Both the position numbers and the translations under genes were made by a program. Below are positions 1-7,914 of a DNA stretch of 24,578 nt, in pieces. Numbering within the stretch: position 1 is the first letter of the stretch; the number at the start of each line of letters is the position of its first letter. Origin of the DNA: a virus. The stretch is from positions 1 through 24,578 of IMG/VR virus record IMGVR_UViG_3300021376_003102, one strand, 5' to 3'. A model generated the notes under the pieces. That model had not been told where the DNA came from and ran no database searches. It saw only the letters and a list, made by a program, of their open reading frames with translations.

Positions 1-2349
1 GAAACTACGAGAGTCTTAGTTGATATATACGATAGTGATTTACCATCAAATGGACATAGAGTTCTTACATTTGATATTGAGGTAGAAATGGTATCAGGCC
101 TACCAAACACAAAAGAAGCTAAAAACGAAATTACATCAATTGCCGCATACGATGGAGCTACCAAATTATTCGATGTATTCGTTTTAGATAAAGAAAGAAA
201 GATAAAAAATAACACCAATCAGTTTAACAAAGATGGTAGACAGGCTAAGATTCATATCTTTGATAATGAACGAAATCTATTACAATCCTTTATAAACTAT
301 TACGAAGAAGTTAATCCAACAATTCTAACAGGTTGGAACATCGACTTCTTTGATATTCCGTATCTTTATAATCGTATCAAAAATATATGCGGTGAGGGTA
401 ACGCTAAACGATTATCGCCCGTAGGACAGACATTCTATTCACCTTATAGAGATAAATGGCAATTTGGTGGTGTAAGTATTTTAGATTATCTCAATCTTTA
501 CAAAACATACACATACACATTAGAATCATCTTATACATTGAACTATATCGCTACAAAAGAATTGGGTAGAGGTAAAGTAGAGTATGAAGGTAATTTAGAT
601 GACCTATTTGAAACTGATTTGGAAAAATTCATTGAATATAACATTGTCGATGTGGACTTGGTTGTAGCAATGGATAACAAACTTCAGTTCATTGAATTAT
701 GTAGAGCAGTTTGCCACGCGGGCTACGTTCCATATGAAGATTACATTTTTTCATCAAAGTGGTTAGAAGGGGCGTGTTTGGGATATCTGAAAAAGAAAAG
801 ATTGGTGGCAACCAACAAACCAAAAGATAGGAAGGAAAGAATGCAAGCTCTTAGAGATAACAACGAAGAAAAGTTTATTGGAGCATATGTAAAAGAACCC
901 ATCGTTGGTAAGTATGATTGGATATATGATTTGGATTTAACATCACTATATCCATCAATCATTATGACATTAAACATTTCACCAGAAACAAAGATTGGTA
1001 AAGTTCAGAATTGGGATGCTGAAGAATGGATTAGAGGAGAAGATAAGGTTTATAAATTAGTTGGTAAAGAGGGTAGTACATACGAATACAATAGAACTGA
1101 ATTATCAGAAGTAATTAAAGATAGTAATTTAGGAATAGCAGCAAATGGAGTATTATATAATCAGGATAAGCCTGGTCTTATTGCTGATATCCTAAATGAT
1201 TGGTTTCAAAAAAGAGTTGAATTCCGAAAGTTAGAAAAAAAATACGGAGAAGAAAAAGATACAGAAAAATACGAATTTTATGCAAAGAGACAATTGGTTC
1301 AGAAGATTCTTCTTAACTCTATGTATGGTGTTCTTGGTCTGCCTGCCTTTAGGTTTTATGATATTGATAATGCAGAAGCGGTTACAATCACCGGCCAAAC
1401 TGTTATCAAAAAGACAGCAGAAATGGCAAACATCAAATACTGGAAAGAACTCGGAACAAGAGACGACTACAATGTTTATATAGATACTGATTCTATCTAT
1501 ATGATGGCTGAACCATTGGTGAAGCATCGTTATCCAAACTACAAAGAATTTGACCAGAATAGAATGGCTGAAGAAGTTAATACTATTGCTGAAGAAACTC
1601 AATCATTCCTAAATAAGTTTTATGATTTATTAGCAGAAAGGTTTTTCTTTATTCCAAAAGATAAGCATCGTTTTGAGATTAAGAAAGAGTATATCAGCAA
1701 GGCTGGATTTTGGGTAGCAAAGAAAAGATACGCACAATGGATGATTTTGAAAAATGGTATCCCCTGTGATAAGTTAGATGTTAAGGGATTAGATGTTGTT
1801 CGTTCTTCATTCCCCAAAGCATTTCAGGACTTTATGGCTAAGTTATTAAAAGATATTCTAATGAGTAAATCTAATTCAGAAATAGATGAATCATTATTGA
1901 ACTTCAAAAAATCAATGGCTATTTTACCTGTAAATAAAATCGCTAAAGGTGGGGCAATAAAAGAATTGAGTAAATATGATAATGGTAGTTGGGTTAAAGG
2001 TAAATCAATTGCAGATTTTGAAAAAGGAACACCTGCACACGTCAAAGCCGGAATAGCATATAACCGATTACTAAAATTCTTTAACTGTCCATATAAACAC
2101 GAACCAATCAGAGATGGTGATAAAGTAAAGTGGGTATATCTAAAAACAAACCCATTAGGATTAGAAGGATTAGCATTCAAAGATTACAATGACCCTAAAC
2201 AGGTTATGGATTTTGTAGAGCAATATATAGATAGAGATGAGATTTACAAAGCAGAATTAGAGAACAAAATTGATGATTTCTACAAAGCTTTAAAGTGGGA
2301 AAAAGCTAGTACGGAAGCTCAAACTGCTAAAAAGTTTTTTTCCTTTTAA
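1..2349 (+). CDS. 43: T4-type family B DNA polymerase (gp43-like), 5' partial
   Basis: Replicative DNA polymerase with 3'-5' proofreading. The frame is open from the first base of the window, so the N-terminus lies outside; the first ATG (position 88) falls inside the exonuclease domain and is not the start. In the 782 visible residues, Exo I is FDIE (D25, E27), Exo II is WNIDFFD (113-118, N and D), and Exo III is YNIVD (213-217). Polymerase motif A is DLTSLYPS (312-319), motif B is KILLNSMYGVLG (435-446), and motif C is DTD (495-497). In T4 gp43 the Exo I aspartate is residue 112, so about 85-90 residues are missing. The protein ends in KKFFSF, an aromatic tail like the clamp-binding peptide at the T4 gp43 C-terminus. 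The clamp gene follows after a promoter. All catalytic residues are present, so the enzyme is probably active. Confidence 0.97.
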   Translation, partial: ETTRVLVDIYDSDLPSNGHRVLTFDIEVEMVSGLPNTKEAKNEITSIAAYDGATKLFDVFVLDKERKIKNNTNQFNKDGRQAKIHIFDNERNLLQSFINYYEEVNPTILTGWNIDFFDIPYLYNRIKNICGEGNAKRLSPVGQTFYSPYRDKWQFGGVSILDYLNLYKTYTYTLESSYTLNYIATKELGRGKVEYEGNLDDLFETDLEKFIEYNIVDVDLVVAMDNKLQFIELCRAVCHAGYVPYEDYIFSSKWLEGACLGYLKKKRLVATNKPKDRKERMQALRDNNEEKFIGAYVKEPIVGKYDWIYDLDLTSLYPSIIMTLNISPETKIGKVQNWDAEEWIRGEDKVYKLVGKEGSTYEYNRTELSEVIKDSNLGIAANGVLYNQDKPGLIADILNDWFQKRVEFRKLEKKYGEEKDTEKYEFYAKRQLVQKILLNSMYGVLGLPAFRFYDIDNAEAVTITGQTVIKKTAEMANIKYWKELGTRDDYNVYIDTDSIYMMAEPLVKHRYPNYKEFDQNRMAEEVNTIAEETQSFLNKFYDLLAERFFFIPKDKHRFEIKKEYISKAGFWVAKKRYAQWMILKNGIPCDKLDVKGLDVVRSSFPKAFQDFMAKLLKDILMSKSNSEIDESLLNFKKSMAILPVNKIAKGGAIKELSKYDNGSWVKGKSIADFEKGTPAHVKAGIAYNRLLKFFNCPYKHEPIRDGDKVKWVYLKTNPLGLEGLAFKDYNDPKQVMDFVEQYIDRDEIYKAELENKIDDFYKALKWEKASTEAQTAKKFFSF

Positions 2350-2381
2350 TTTGGAACATTCAAAATATTTCCTTATATTTG
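2350..2381 (+). promoter_or_regulatory. Bacteroidota-type promoter for the sliding clamp gene
   Basis: TTTG at 2350-2353 and TATATTTG at 2374-2381 are separated by exactly 20 bases. This matches the Bacteroidota housekeeping consensus (TTTG, 19-21 bases, TAnnTTTG). The -33 element begins at the last base of the polymerase stop codon. Transcription would start near 2386-2388, leaving a leader of about 25 bases before the clamp ATG at 2413. The promoter would let the clamp and loader genes be expressed separately from the polymerase. The match is read directly; activity is inferred. Confidence 0.75.
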
Positions 2382-2412
2382 TAATTATAAAATAAAATTT
2401 AAAAACTAGATT

Positions 2413-3126
2413 ATGAACAAAAACAATTTAACACGATTCATTCAAAAGTATTCATTGGGTGGAGTTATTGAATCAGTAGCTTGGAACGCAGAAGGTAACA
2501 AACTTTCAGTACGTTTTATTTCTGATGACAAGACAATGCTTGGTGAAGTGGATTTTAATGGCTTTACATCAAAACCATTCAACATTGGTATTTATACCAC
2601 ATCATTATTGAAAAACCTTATTGGTATTTTGGATAATGATATTAATCTTAATGTAGATACAGTAGGTGATAAAGCAACTGTATTGAAATTAAATTCAGAA
2701 GAAACTGAAACATCTTACCAATTAGCAGATTTAGGTGTAATTCCTGCGGTACCTGATTTGAAACAATTACCAGAATTCGGTATTTCAATCGAAATGGCAT
2801 CCACTATGATTGATAAATTTATCAAAGCAAAAGGTGCATTATCCGATATTGATACTTTCACTGTATTTACTGAAGGTGGTGATTTGAAAATGGCTATTGG
2901 TTATTCAACAATCTCTACAAATAGAGTAACATTCACTTGTGAAAAAGGATTCGCTGGTGAAGTTAAACCCATTTCATTCTCCGCTAAGTATCTAAAAGAA
3001 ATTTTAACGGCTAATAAAGAAGCAACATCCGCTAAACTCAAAGTATCAGCTGATGGATTAGCTCACGTTGAATTCATTATTGATGAGTTCGTTTGTAAAT
3101 ATTATTTAGTAGAAATTCAAAATTAA
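2413..3126 (+). CDS. 45: Sliding clamp (gp45-like, PCNA fold)
   Basis: Processivity clamp that encircles DNA and tethers the phage polymerase; in T4 it also activates late transcription. At 237 residues it is close to the T4 gp45 length (228). The C-terminal half has the PCNA-like pattern FSAKYLKEIL, then LKVSADGLAHVEF, then a final strand with YYLVEI. Such clamps carry few invariant residues, so the call rests on this pattern, on length, and on position between polymerase and clamp loader. It has its own promoter. Its TAA overlaps the ATG of the next gene by one base (TAATG), suggesting coupled translation. Confidence 0.9.
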   Translation: MNKNNLTRFIQKYSLGGVIESVAWNAEGNKLSVRFISDDKTMLGEVDFNGFTSKPFNIGIYTTSLLKNLIGILDNDINLNVDTVGDKATVLKLNSEETETSYQLADLGVIPAVPDLKQLPEFGISIEMASTMIDKFIKAKGALSDIDTFTVFTEGGDLKMAIGYSTISTNRVTFTCEKGFAGEVKPISFSAKYLKEILTANKEATSAKLKVSADGLAHVEFIIDEFVCKYYLVEIQN

Positions 3127-3431
3127 TGAAAATGGCTAAGAAAAAAGAAATGGAACAATTAGAATTATTTCCACCAGAGCAAGGTAGTGTTGAACCCCAA
3201 CAACCAAAAGTTATTCAGGACGCAGAATGGTGTTTTCAATTTTTTAACAATGAACCAGTAGTATTCGCTTGGAATAATGAAAACTCAGAAGCTTCTCCAT
3301 TGGTATTGCAAATTCAACCAAACGAAAGCGATAGATTAACATTTAGACAAAATGGTATGGAATTTAGTATATTCCCAAGACCAATTAGCGAAGAATCAAA
3401 AAAACAAAGAGAATTAGAAAGTAAAAACTAA
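3126..3431 (+). CDS. Small protein with a clamp-binding-like QLELF peptide
   Basis: A 101-residue protein of unknown function. The first ATG overlaps the clamp stop by one base; a second in-frame ATG at 3132 is also possible. A basic N-terminus (KMAKKKE) leads into EQLELFPPEQ, which matches the bacterial clamp-binding consensus QLxLF. The rest is acidic to neutral and looks beta-rich (EWCFQFF, PVVFAW, SPLVLQI, LTFRQNGMEFSIF), and the tail is charged. It lies between the clamp and clamp-loader genes. In T4, small clamp-associated transcription factors such as gp33 and gp55 use short hydrophobic clamp-binding peptides, so a clamp-tethered accessory factor is a reasonable guess. No family was recognised. 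Confidence 0.8.
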   Translation: MKMAKKKEMEQLELFPPEQGSVEPQQPKVIQDAEWCFQFFNNEPVVFAWNNENSEASPLVLQIQPNESDRLTFRQNGMEFSIFPRPISEESKKQRELESKN

Positions 3432-3434
3432 ACT

Positions 3435-3734
3435 ATGAGTTTCGATAATTTAATAGAAAATGTGACTCAATGGGCACATGATAAAGGGATTTTAGTTCCG
3501 GATAATGCACCTAAACAAATGTTAAAGGTGTTAGAAGAAGTGGGTGAAACTGCAGGTGCTTTATTGAAATCTAAAGATGAAGAAATAAAAGATGGTATCG
3601 GTGATTCGTTTGTAACTCTGATTATTTTATCAAAGCAATTAGGTTTGGAGCCAGTTGAATGTTTAGAAGCAGCTTGGAATGAAATCAGAGATAGAAAAGG
3701 TAAAACAGAAAACGGAGTTTTTATAAAAAATTAA
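3435..3734 (+). CDS. MazG-like nucleotide pyrophosphohydrolase
   Basis: Predicted all-alpha NTP pyrophosphohydrolase that hydrolyses (d)NTPs to monophosphates. It may clean up nucleotide pools or adjust alarmone levels during infection. The 99-residue protein is a single MazG-like domain. The first metal-binding helix carries EEVGE (34-38) and the second carries EIKDGIGD (50-57), followed by the hydrophobic stretch FVTLIIL. The C-terminal NEIRDRKGK (82-90) is typical of the short phage form. The second motif reads D-G-I-G-D rather than the classic E-x-x-D, which appears usual for this short subgroup. It sits 3 bases after its neighbour and 2 bases before the clamp loader, inside the replication operon. 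Confidence 0.87.
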   Translation: MSFDNLIENVTQWAHDKGILVPDNAPKQMLKVLEEVGETAGALLKSKDEEIKDGIGDSFVTLIILSKQLGLEPVECLEAAWNEIRDRKGKTENGVFIKN

Positions 3735-3736
3735 TT

Positions 3737-4684
3737 ATGAGTTTTTTCGCAAACGATATAAACAAAAGAGAGCATAGTTTATGGGTAGAGAAATACCGCC
3801 CACAAACGCTTGCTGATTATGTTGGTAATGAAACTATCAAAGAAACTATTCAGCAATATTTAGAAAATAATGATATTCCACATCTATTGTTGTATGGTAA
3901 AGCGGGAACAGGTAAAACTACATTAGCAAAGTTAATCGTAAACACAATCAAATGTGATAGTATGATTATCAACGCATCGGATGAAAACAATGTAGATACT
4001 GTAAGAACAAAGGTAAAGAACTTTGCATCTTCGGTAGGTTTTGCAGGATACAAAGTGATTATCCTTGATGAGTTCGATTATATGACTCCAAACGCACAAG
4101 CAATTCTAAGAAACTTAATGGAAACATTTAGTAAGCATTGCCGATTCATTTTGACTTGTAATTACATTGAGAAAATTATTGACCCTATTCAAAGCCGTTG
4201 CCAAGCATTTGCAATTACACCACCAACTAAAAAAGATGTAGCAGTACAGGTTGTTAAAATTTTAGATGCAGAAAAGATTAAATACGAACCAAAGAATATG
4301 GCTGATATTATCAATTCATATTACCCTGATATTCGTAGAATCTTAAACACCTGTCAACTACAATCAGCTAAAGGTGAATTGAAAGTAGACCATACAATTA
4401 TGGTGGAATCAAACTTTCAAACTAAATTGATTGATTTACTAAAATCATCAGATGATAAACGTAATCTATTTATGAAAATCAGACAGGCGGTAGCAGATAA
4501 TCGATTAAATGATTATTCGGAAATGTATTCAATGTTGTATGATAAAGTAGATGATTACGCAAGTGACAATAAAGCAAATGTAATCTTAACTATCGCAGAT
4601 GGATTATCCAAAGATGCTTTAGTAGTAGATAAAGAAATAGTTTTTATGAGTACAATTATTCAAATTTTAAATATTATTAAATAA
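3737..4684 (+). CDS. 44: Clamp-loader ATPase, large subunit (gp44-like, RFC small-subunit family)
   Basis: AAA+ ATPase that, with the gp62-like subunit, opens the sliding clamp and loads it on primer-template junctions. At 315 residues it matches T4 gp44 (319). Visible motifs are WVEKYRP (16-22), Walker A GKAGTGKT (54-61), NASDENNVDTVR (79-90), Walker B VIILDEFD (107-114), sensor 1 LTCN (139-142), and SRC (153-155), whose arginine is the trans-acting finger. An alpha-helical collar domain follows, as expected. The stop overlaps the next ATG by one base. All catalytic motifs are intact. Confidence 0.96.
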   Translation: MSFFANDINKREHSLWVEKYRPQTLADYVGNETIKETIQQYLENNDIPHLLLYGKAGTGKTTLAKLIVNTIKCDSMIINASDENNVDTVRTKVKNFASSVGFAGYKVIILDEFDYMTPNAQAILRNLMETFSKHCRFILTCNYIEKIIDPIQSRCQAFAITPPTKKDVAVQVVKILDAEKIKYEPKNMADIINSYYPDIRRILNTCQLQSAKGELKVDHTIMVESNFQTKLIDLLKSSDDKRNLFMKIRQAVADNRLNDYSEMYSMLYDKVDDYASDNKANVILTIADGLSKDALVVDKEIVFMSTIIQILNIIK

Positions 4685-4938
4685 TGGAAAACATGCAATT
4701 CCAAGCACCACAACAAATTGATTTAAAAAATACACGTGATATAGCATGTAGACATTGTGGTAACTTGTTATTTATGATGGGGTATAGATTTCGTAAGGCA
4801 TCTAAATTATTAACCGGCGGTGATAGAGATACCGTAATGCCATTCGAAGTACCTTTATGTACTAATTGTGGTAAACCATTAGATGAATTTTTACCTGATG
4901 AATTAAGAAGTACAAAAGAAGAAAATAATGGCGGCTAA
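4684..4938 (+). CDS. Small zinc-ribbon protein between the clamp-loader genes
   Basis: An 84-residue protein with two CxxC knuckles, CRHC (22-25) and CTNC (59-62), the second followed by G. This is the layout of a zinc ribbon. The 33-residue loop between them is basic (YRFRKASKLL). The acidic C-terminus could be flexible. Similar small two-knuckle proteins occur near the clamp-loader genes of other T4-like phages, but no function is known to me. TAATG overlaps the upstream stop, and the gene overlaps the next by 11 bases, so it is probably co-translated with both loader subunits. A role in replication or transcription is inferred from context only. Confidence 0.82.
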   Translation: MENMQFQAPQQIDLKNTRDIACRHCGNLLFMMGYRFRKASKLLTGGDRDTVMPFEVPLCTNCGKPLDEFLPDELRSTKEENNGG

Positions 4939-5380
4939 AAAGTTATTTGACCATTTAAATGCAATAACTGCAGAGCAAGACCCAAACTACTTCAGTAAAC
5001 TTTCAGAAGAAGATAAAAAATCGTGGAGCAACTTTATGATTAACCGATTCTTATCTATGAAGCCGGAATGGGTTGAGCTTATTGCATCGTTATTACCATT
5101 AACTCAAACCTTAGAACCAAAGGATATGTACAAATTGTATATTAATGTTCTTCCAAAAGGAAAGCAATATCTAAAATATACAAAAGGAAAAGCTGATGAA
5201 AAATACGAAGAATTTTTAGTTGAGTTAATTAAGAAAGAATTTACAGTGCCAGAATCACAGGCATTAGAATATATTGATATCTTATACTCTACTAGAGAAG
5301 GTAGAGAAAATATTAAATACATTTGTGAAAAGTACGGAATAGAGAAAAAACAAATTACGAAACTAAAATTAAAGATATAA
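4928..5380 (+). CDS. 62: Clamp-loader small subunit (gp62-like)
   Basis: Likely the non-ATPase partner of the gp44-like loader. The 150-residue protein is somewhat shorter than T4 gp62 (187) and is helical with few sharp motifs. The N-terminal part, LFDHLNAI followed by a segment with NFMINRFLS (35-43), resembles the conserved start of gp62 in distant T4-like phages. The C-terminus is basic (KKQITKLKLKI). The call relies on this resemblance plus position one gene after the loader ATPase. It ends the replication operon; a new promoter follows directly. Confidence 0.78.
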   Translation: MAAKKLFDHLNAITAEQDPNYFSKLSEEDKKSWSNFMINRFLSMKPEWVELIASLLPLTQTLEPKDMYKLYINVLPKGKQYLKYTKGKADEKYEEFLVELIKKEFTVPESQALEYIDILYSTREGRENIKYICEKYGIEKKQITKLKLKI

Positions 5381-5383
5381 TTC

Positions 5384-5415
5384 TTTGGTTTTTTTAAATA
5401 AATTTCGTATATTTG
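5384..5415 (+). promoter_or_regulatory. Bacteroidota-type promoter giving a near-leaderless transcript
   Basis: TTTG at 5384-5387 and TATATTTG at 5408-5415 are again separated by exactly 20 bases. The downstream gene starts at ATG 5420, only 4 bases after the -7 element. Transcription normally begins several bases past this element, so the mRNA would begin at or within a few bases of the start codon and have no ribosome-binding site. The match is seen directly; the leaderless state is inferred. Confidence 0.75.
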
Positions 5416-5419
5416 TTAT

Positions 5420-6280
5420 ATGGCTAGAGTATCATTTTCACAATATAGTATGTGGAGCAGTTGCCCACAACAATACAAACTAAGTTACATTGATGGATTA
5501 TCACAATCCACATCCAATATACATTCAGTATTTGGTTCAGCAATGCACGAAACGTTGCAAGAGTATTTAAGTAGATGCCTTCGTATCTCCAAATCACAAG
5601 CAGATAAGGGAATGGATACTAAAGCATTTCTTAAAGAAAAAATGAGAGAGATTTATCTCAAAGAATCTAACGAAGGTAAAGAACCAATCTGTACTAAAGA
5701 AGAATTGGTAGAGTTTTTAGAAGATGGTAATCTTATATTGGATTACTTTCAAAAATCTAAAAACTTCAACAACTTCTTTTCTCTAAAGTATGATGAGTTA
5801 GTTGCTATTGAGCAACCAATCAATACAAAAATTAGAGAGCATATCAATTTTTTAGGATTCATAGATTTAGTAGTTAGAAGTAAGTTCGATAACAAATATC
5901 GAATCATAGATTTCAAAACATCTACATCGGGTTGGAATAAATACCAAAAGAAAGACCCAACTAAAAACGCACAAATACTTCTTTACAAAAAGTTTTATTC
6001 AGAAATGTTAGGAGTTTCTATGGATATGATAGATGTTGAGTTTATTATTCTAAAAAGAAAGGTTTCCAAAAATACTGAATATAATATTCCACGTATTAGT
6101 AGACACGTTCCAGCAAATGGTAAACAATCTATTAATAAAGCTTGGAATGAGTTTAATACATTTGTAGATAATGTTTTTAATACTGATGGTTCGTATCGAA
6201 CTGATGTAGAATTTTTTAAGAAGCCATCTAAATTATGTGGATGGTGTGAATTTTACGGAACATATTGTGATGGAAAATAA
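5420..6280 (+). CDS. PD-(D/E)XK nuclease with predicted Fe-S cluster (Cas4/RecB-like)
   Basis: Predicted DNA exonuclease of the RecB/Cas4 superfamily, 286 residues. The visible core is H43 in GSAMHETLQ, D149 in GFIDLVV, D164-F-K166 in IIDFKTS, and the QxxxY motif Q185-Y189. Cys15 near the N-terminus and Cys273, Cys276 and Cys283 near the C-terminus match the split four-cysteine layout that holds a 4Fe-4S cluster in Cas4, AddB and Dna2. No cas1, cas2 or CRISPR repeat is present, so a role in phage recombination, end processing or host DNA breakdown is more likely than CRISPR adaptation. It is transcribed from its own promoter just after the replisome genes. Start ATG 5420 is fixed by the promoter and by SFSQYSMWSSCP, the usual beginning of this family. 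Confidence 0.93.
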   Translation: MARVSFSQYSMWSSCPQQYKLSYIDGLSQSTSNIHSVFGSAMHETLQEYLSRCLRISKSQADKGMDTKAFLKEKMREIYLKESNEGKEPICTKEELVEFLEDGNLILDYFQKSKNFNNFFSLKYDELVAIEQPINTKIREHINFLGFIDLVVRSKFDNKYRIIDFKTSTSGWNKYQKKDPTKNAQILLYKKFYSEMLGVSMDMIDVEFIILKRKVSKNTEYNIPRISRHVPANGKQSINKAWNEFNTFVDNVFNTDGSYRTDVEFFKKPSKLCGWCEFYGTYCDGK

Positions 6281-6283
6281 TTT

Positions 6284-6307
6284 TTTGTATATATATGTAT
6301 ATACAAA
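6284..6307 (+). promoter_or_regulatory. Perfect AT-rich palindrome, candidate operator
   Basis: The arms TTTGTATATA (6284-6293) and TATATACAAA (6298-6307) are exact reverse complements around a 4-base spacer, TATG. The site begins 3 bases after the nuclease stop codon and ends 11 bases before the start of a probable DNA-binding protein. Its TTTG could also act as a -33 element, although no good TAnnTTTG lies 20 bases downstream. It could be an operator for the next gene's product. A weak hairpin terminator is possible but less likely, since no U-tract follows. Confidence 0.5.
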
Positions 6308-6318
6308 TATTATCAACT

Positions 6319-6516
6319 ATGGCAGATTTAAAATTAACTACGGTTAAAGTTATAAAAAGGTTATATGATGAGGATTTTAAAATATCTACCATTCAAGGTG
6401 GATTAAACTTTCAAAGACTTGTTAATAGAACTTTAGACCTTTACACCAAAAATGAAAAATTTAGAAAACAACTAAATGAACACACAGCCCTACAAATTAG
6501 TGGCTCACAATTTTAA
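6319..6516 (+). CDS. Small ribbon-helix-helix-like putative regulator
   Basis: A 65-residue protein beginning MADLKLTTVKV. An upstream in-frame ATG at 6295 lies inside the palindrome, so 6319 is the better start. A short strand (LKLTTVKV) leads into a helix, then LNFQRLVNRTLDLYTKNEKFRKQL, a pattern resembling the helical part of ribbon-helix-helix regulators and of small proteins common in T4-like phages. Such proteins usually bind palindromic operators as dimers, and a perfect palindrome lies directly upstream. It precedes the 12-kb glycosylation operon by 17 bases. Autoregulation and control of that operon are inferences; the fold assignment is tentative. Confidence 0.72.
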   Translation: MADLKLTTVKVIKRLYDEDFKISTIQGGLNFQRLVNRTLDLYTKNEKFRKQLNEHTALQISGSQF

Positions 6517-6533
6517 GAACGAACTAAAAAGTT

Positions 6534-7913
6534 ATGGCAAAAAAGAAAATTCTGTTACTCTCCGATGACCTTAGAATGGCTAGTGGTATAGCTAATGTAT
6601 CAAAGCAATTGGTTTTAGGTACAGTACATAAGTACGATTGGGTACAATTAGGTGCAGCAATCAAACACCCAGAAGCAGGAAAAATATTCGATTTAAATGA
6701 GGACGTTAGAAAGCAAACAGGAGTTGAAGATGCTAATGTTAAAATATATCCGTTTGATGGATATGGAAATGCCGATATTATTCGTCAATTGTTAATGATG
6801 GAAAAACCGGATGCAATTCTACACTTCACCGACCCAAGATATTGGATTTGGTTATATGAGATTGAACATGAAATCCGCCAATCAGTACCTTTGTTCTTTT
6901 ATCATATTTGGGATGATTTGCCAGACCCAAAATACAATAGAGATTACTACGAAAGTTGTGATTGGATTGGATGTATTTCAAAACAAACTTATGGTATTAC
7001 TAAAAGAGTTTGGAGTTGGGATAAAGAAAAACATTGGACTAAGCCAGAAGATTGGCAAGTAAGTTATGTACCACATGGTATTCGTTCAGATATCTATAAA
7101 CCCGTAGATGTTCCAACTGATTTCAAAAATAAAATATTTGGCGATAAAGAATATGAATTTGTTCTTTATTGGACAAATAGAAATATTAGAAGAAAGCAGC
7201 CTATTGATGTGATGTTGGCATTCAACGCATTTAGAGAAGCATTACCGGAAGAAAAAAGAGATAAGGTTGTTTTAGTTATGAAAACAAAACCTGTTGAAGA
7301 ACATGGTACTGATTTGATAAAAACAGCAGAACATTTGATGCCAGATGCAAATATCATATTTGTAGATGAAAAACTAAAAGAAGAAGAACTAAACTATCTT
7401 TACAATTTAGCAGATGTAACAATTATGTTATCATCAAACGAAGGGTTTGGATTAGGTACAGCTGAATCAATTATGGCTGGTACTCCAATTATTACAACTG
7501 TAACGGGTGGTTTGCAAGACCAATGTGGATTCAGAGTTAAGGGTAGTGGTAAATTATTAACTGCAGAAGATTATTTAGAAATTGGTTCTTTACACAATAA
7601 GCATAAAAAGAATACACACGTTTGGGGAGATTGGGTAAAACCAATTTGGCCAGTTCGTTCAACAACGGGTTCAGTTCCAACACCATATATTTTTGATGAT
7701 AGAATTGATTTTGAAGATGTATCGCCTTTGATTATGGAATGGTATCAAACTCCAATAGAAGATAGAAAAGCTGCTGGATTGAAAGGTAGAAAGTGGATGA
7801 TGGGAGAAGGTAAGTTAAGTAGAGAAGCTATGTGTGATGCACTCATTGAAGGTATGGAAGGTGCATTTGAAAATTGGAAACCAAAGAAAAAATTTAAATT
7901 GATAAACATCTAA
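6534..7913 (+). CDS. GT-B glycosyltransferase (GT4-like)
   Basis: Predicted retaining glycosyltransferase of GT-B fold, 459 residues, transferring a sugar from a nucleotide-sugar donor to an unknown acceptor. The N-terminal domain begins KKILLLSDD and includes a glycine-containing loop (ASGIANVS, 16-23). The C-terminal donor-binding domain holds NRNIRRKQP (215-223) and the EX7E motif E303-GFGLGTA-E311, followed by AGTPIITTVTGG, which places it near GT4. It is the first gene of a long gap-free run of sugar-related genes and is followed after one base by a second GT-B enzyme. No membrane segment is visible, so it is probably cytoplasmic. Confidence 0.9.
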   Translation: MAKKKILLLSDDLRMASGIANVSKQLVLGTVHKYDWVQLGAAIKHPEAGKIFDLNEDVRKQTGVEDANVKIYPFDGYGNADIIRQLLMMEKPDAILHFTDPRYWIWLYEIEHEIRQSVPLFFYHIWDDLPDPKYNRDYYESCDWIGCISKQTYGITKRVWSWDKEKHWTKPEDWQVSYVPHGIRSDIYKPVDVPTDFKNKIFGDKEYEFVLYWTNRNIRRKQPIDVMLAFNAFREALPEEKRDKVVLVMKTKPVEEHGTDLIKTAEHLMPDANIIFVDEKLKEEELNYLYNLADVTIMLSSNEGFGLGTAESIMAGTPIITTVTGGLQDQCGFRVKGSGKLLTAEDYLEIGSLHNKHKKNTHVWGDWVKPIWPVRSTTGSVPTPYIFDDRIDFEDVSPLIMEWYQTPIEDRKAAGLKGRKWMMGEGKLSREAMCDALIEGMEGAFENWKPKKKFKLINI

Positions 7914-7914
7914 T

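Noticed and set aside
1231-2180. Several reverse-strand open frames opposite the polymerase gene
   Set aside because: They are antisense to conserved polymerase motifs B and C and beyond, and their products lack recognisable domains. The same reasoning removes the other reverse-strand frames in the window.
6295-6318. Upstream ATG as start of the ribbon-helix-helix-like gene
   Set aside because: It lies inside the perfect palindrome, and the added residues do not look like part of the domain; ATG 6319 fits better.
6281-6318. Rho-independent terminator after the nuclease gene
   Set aside because: The palindrome is almost pure A/T and would form a weak hairpin, and no run of T follows the right arm.
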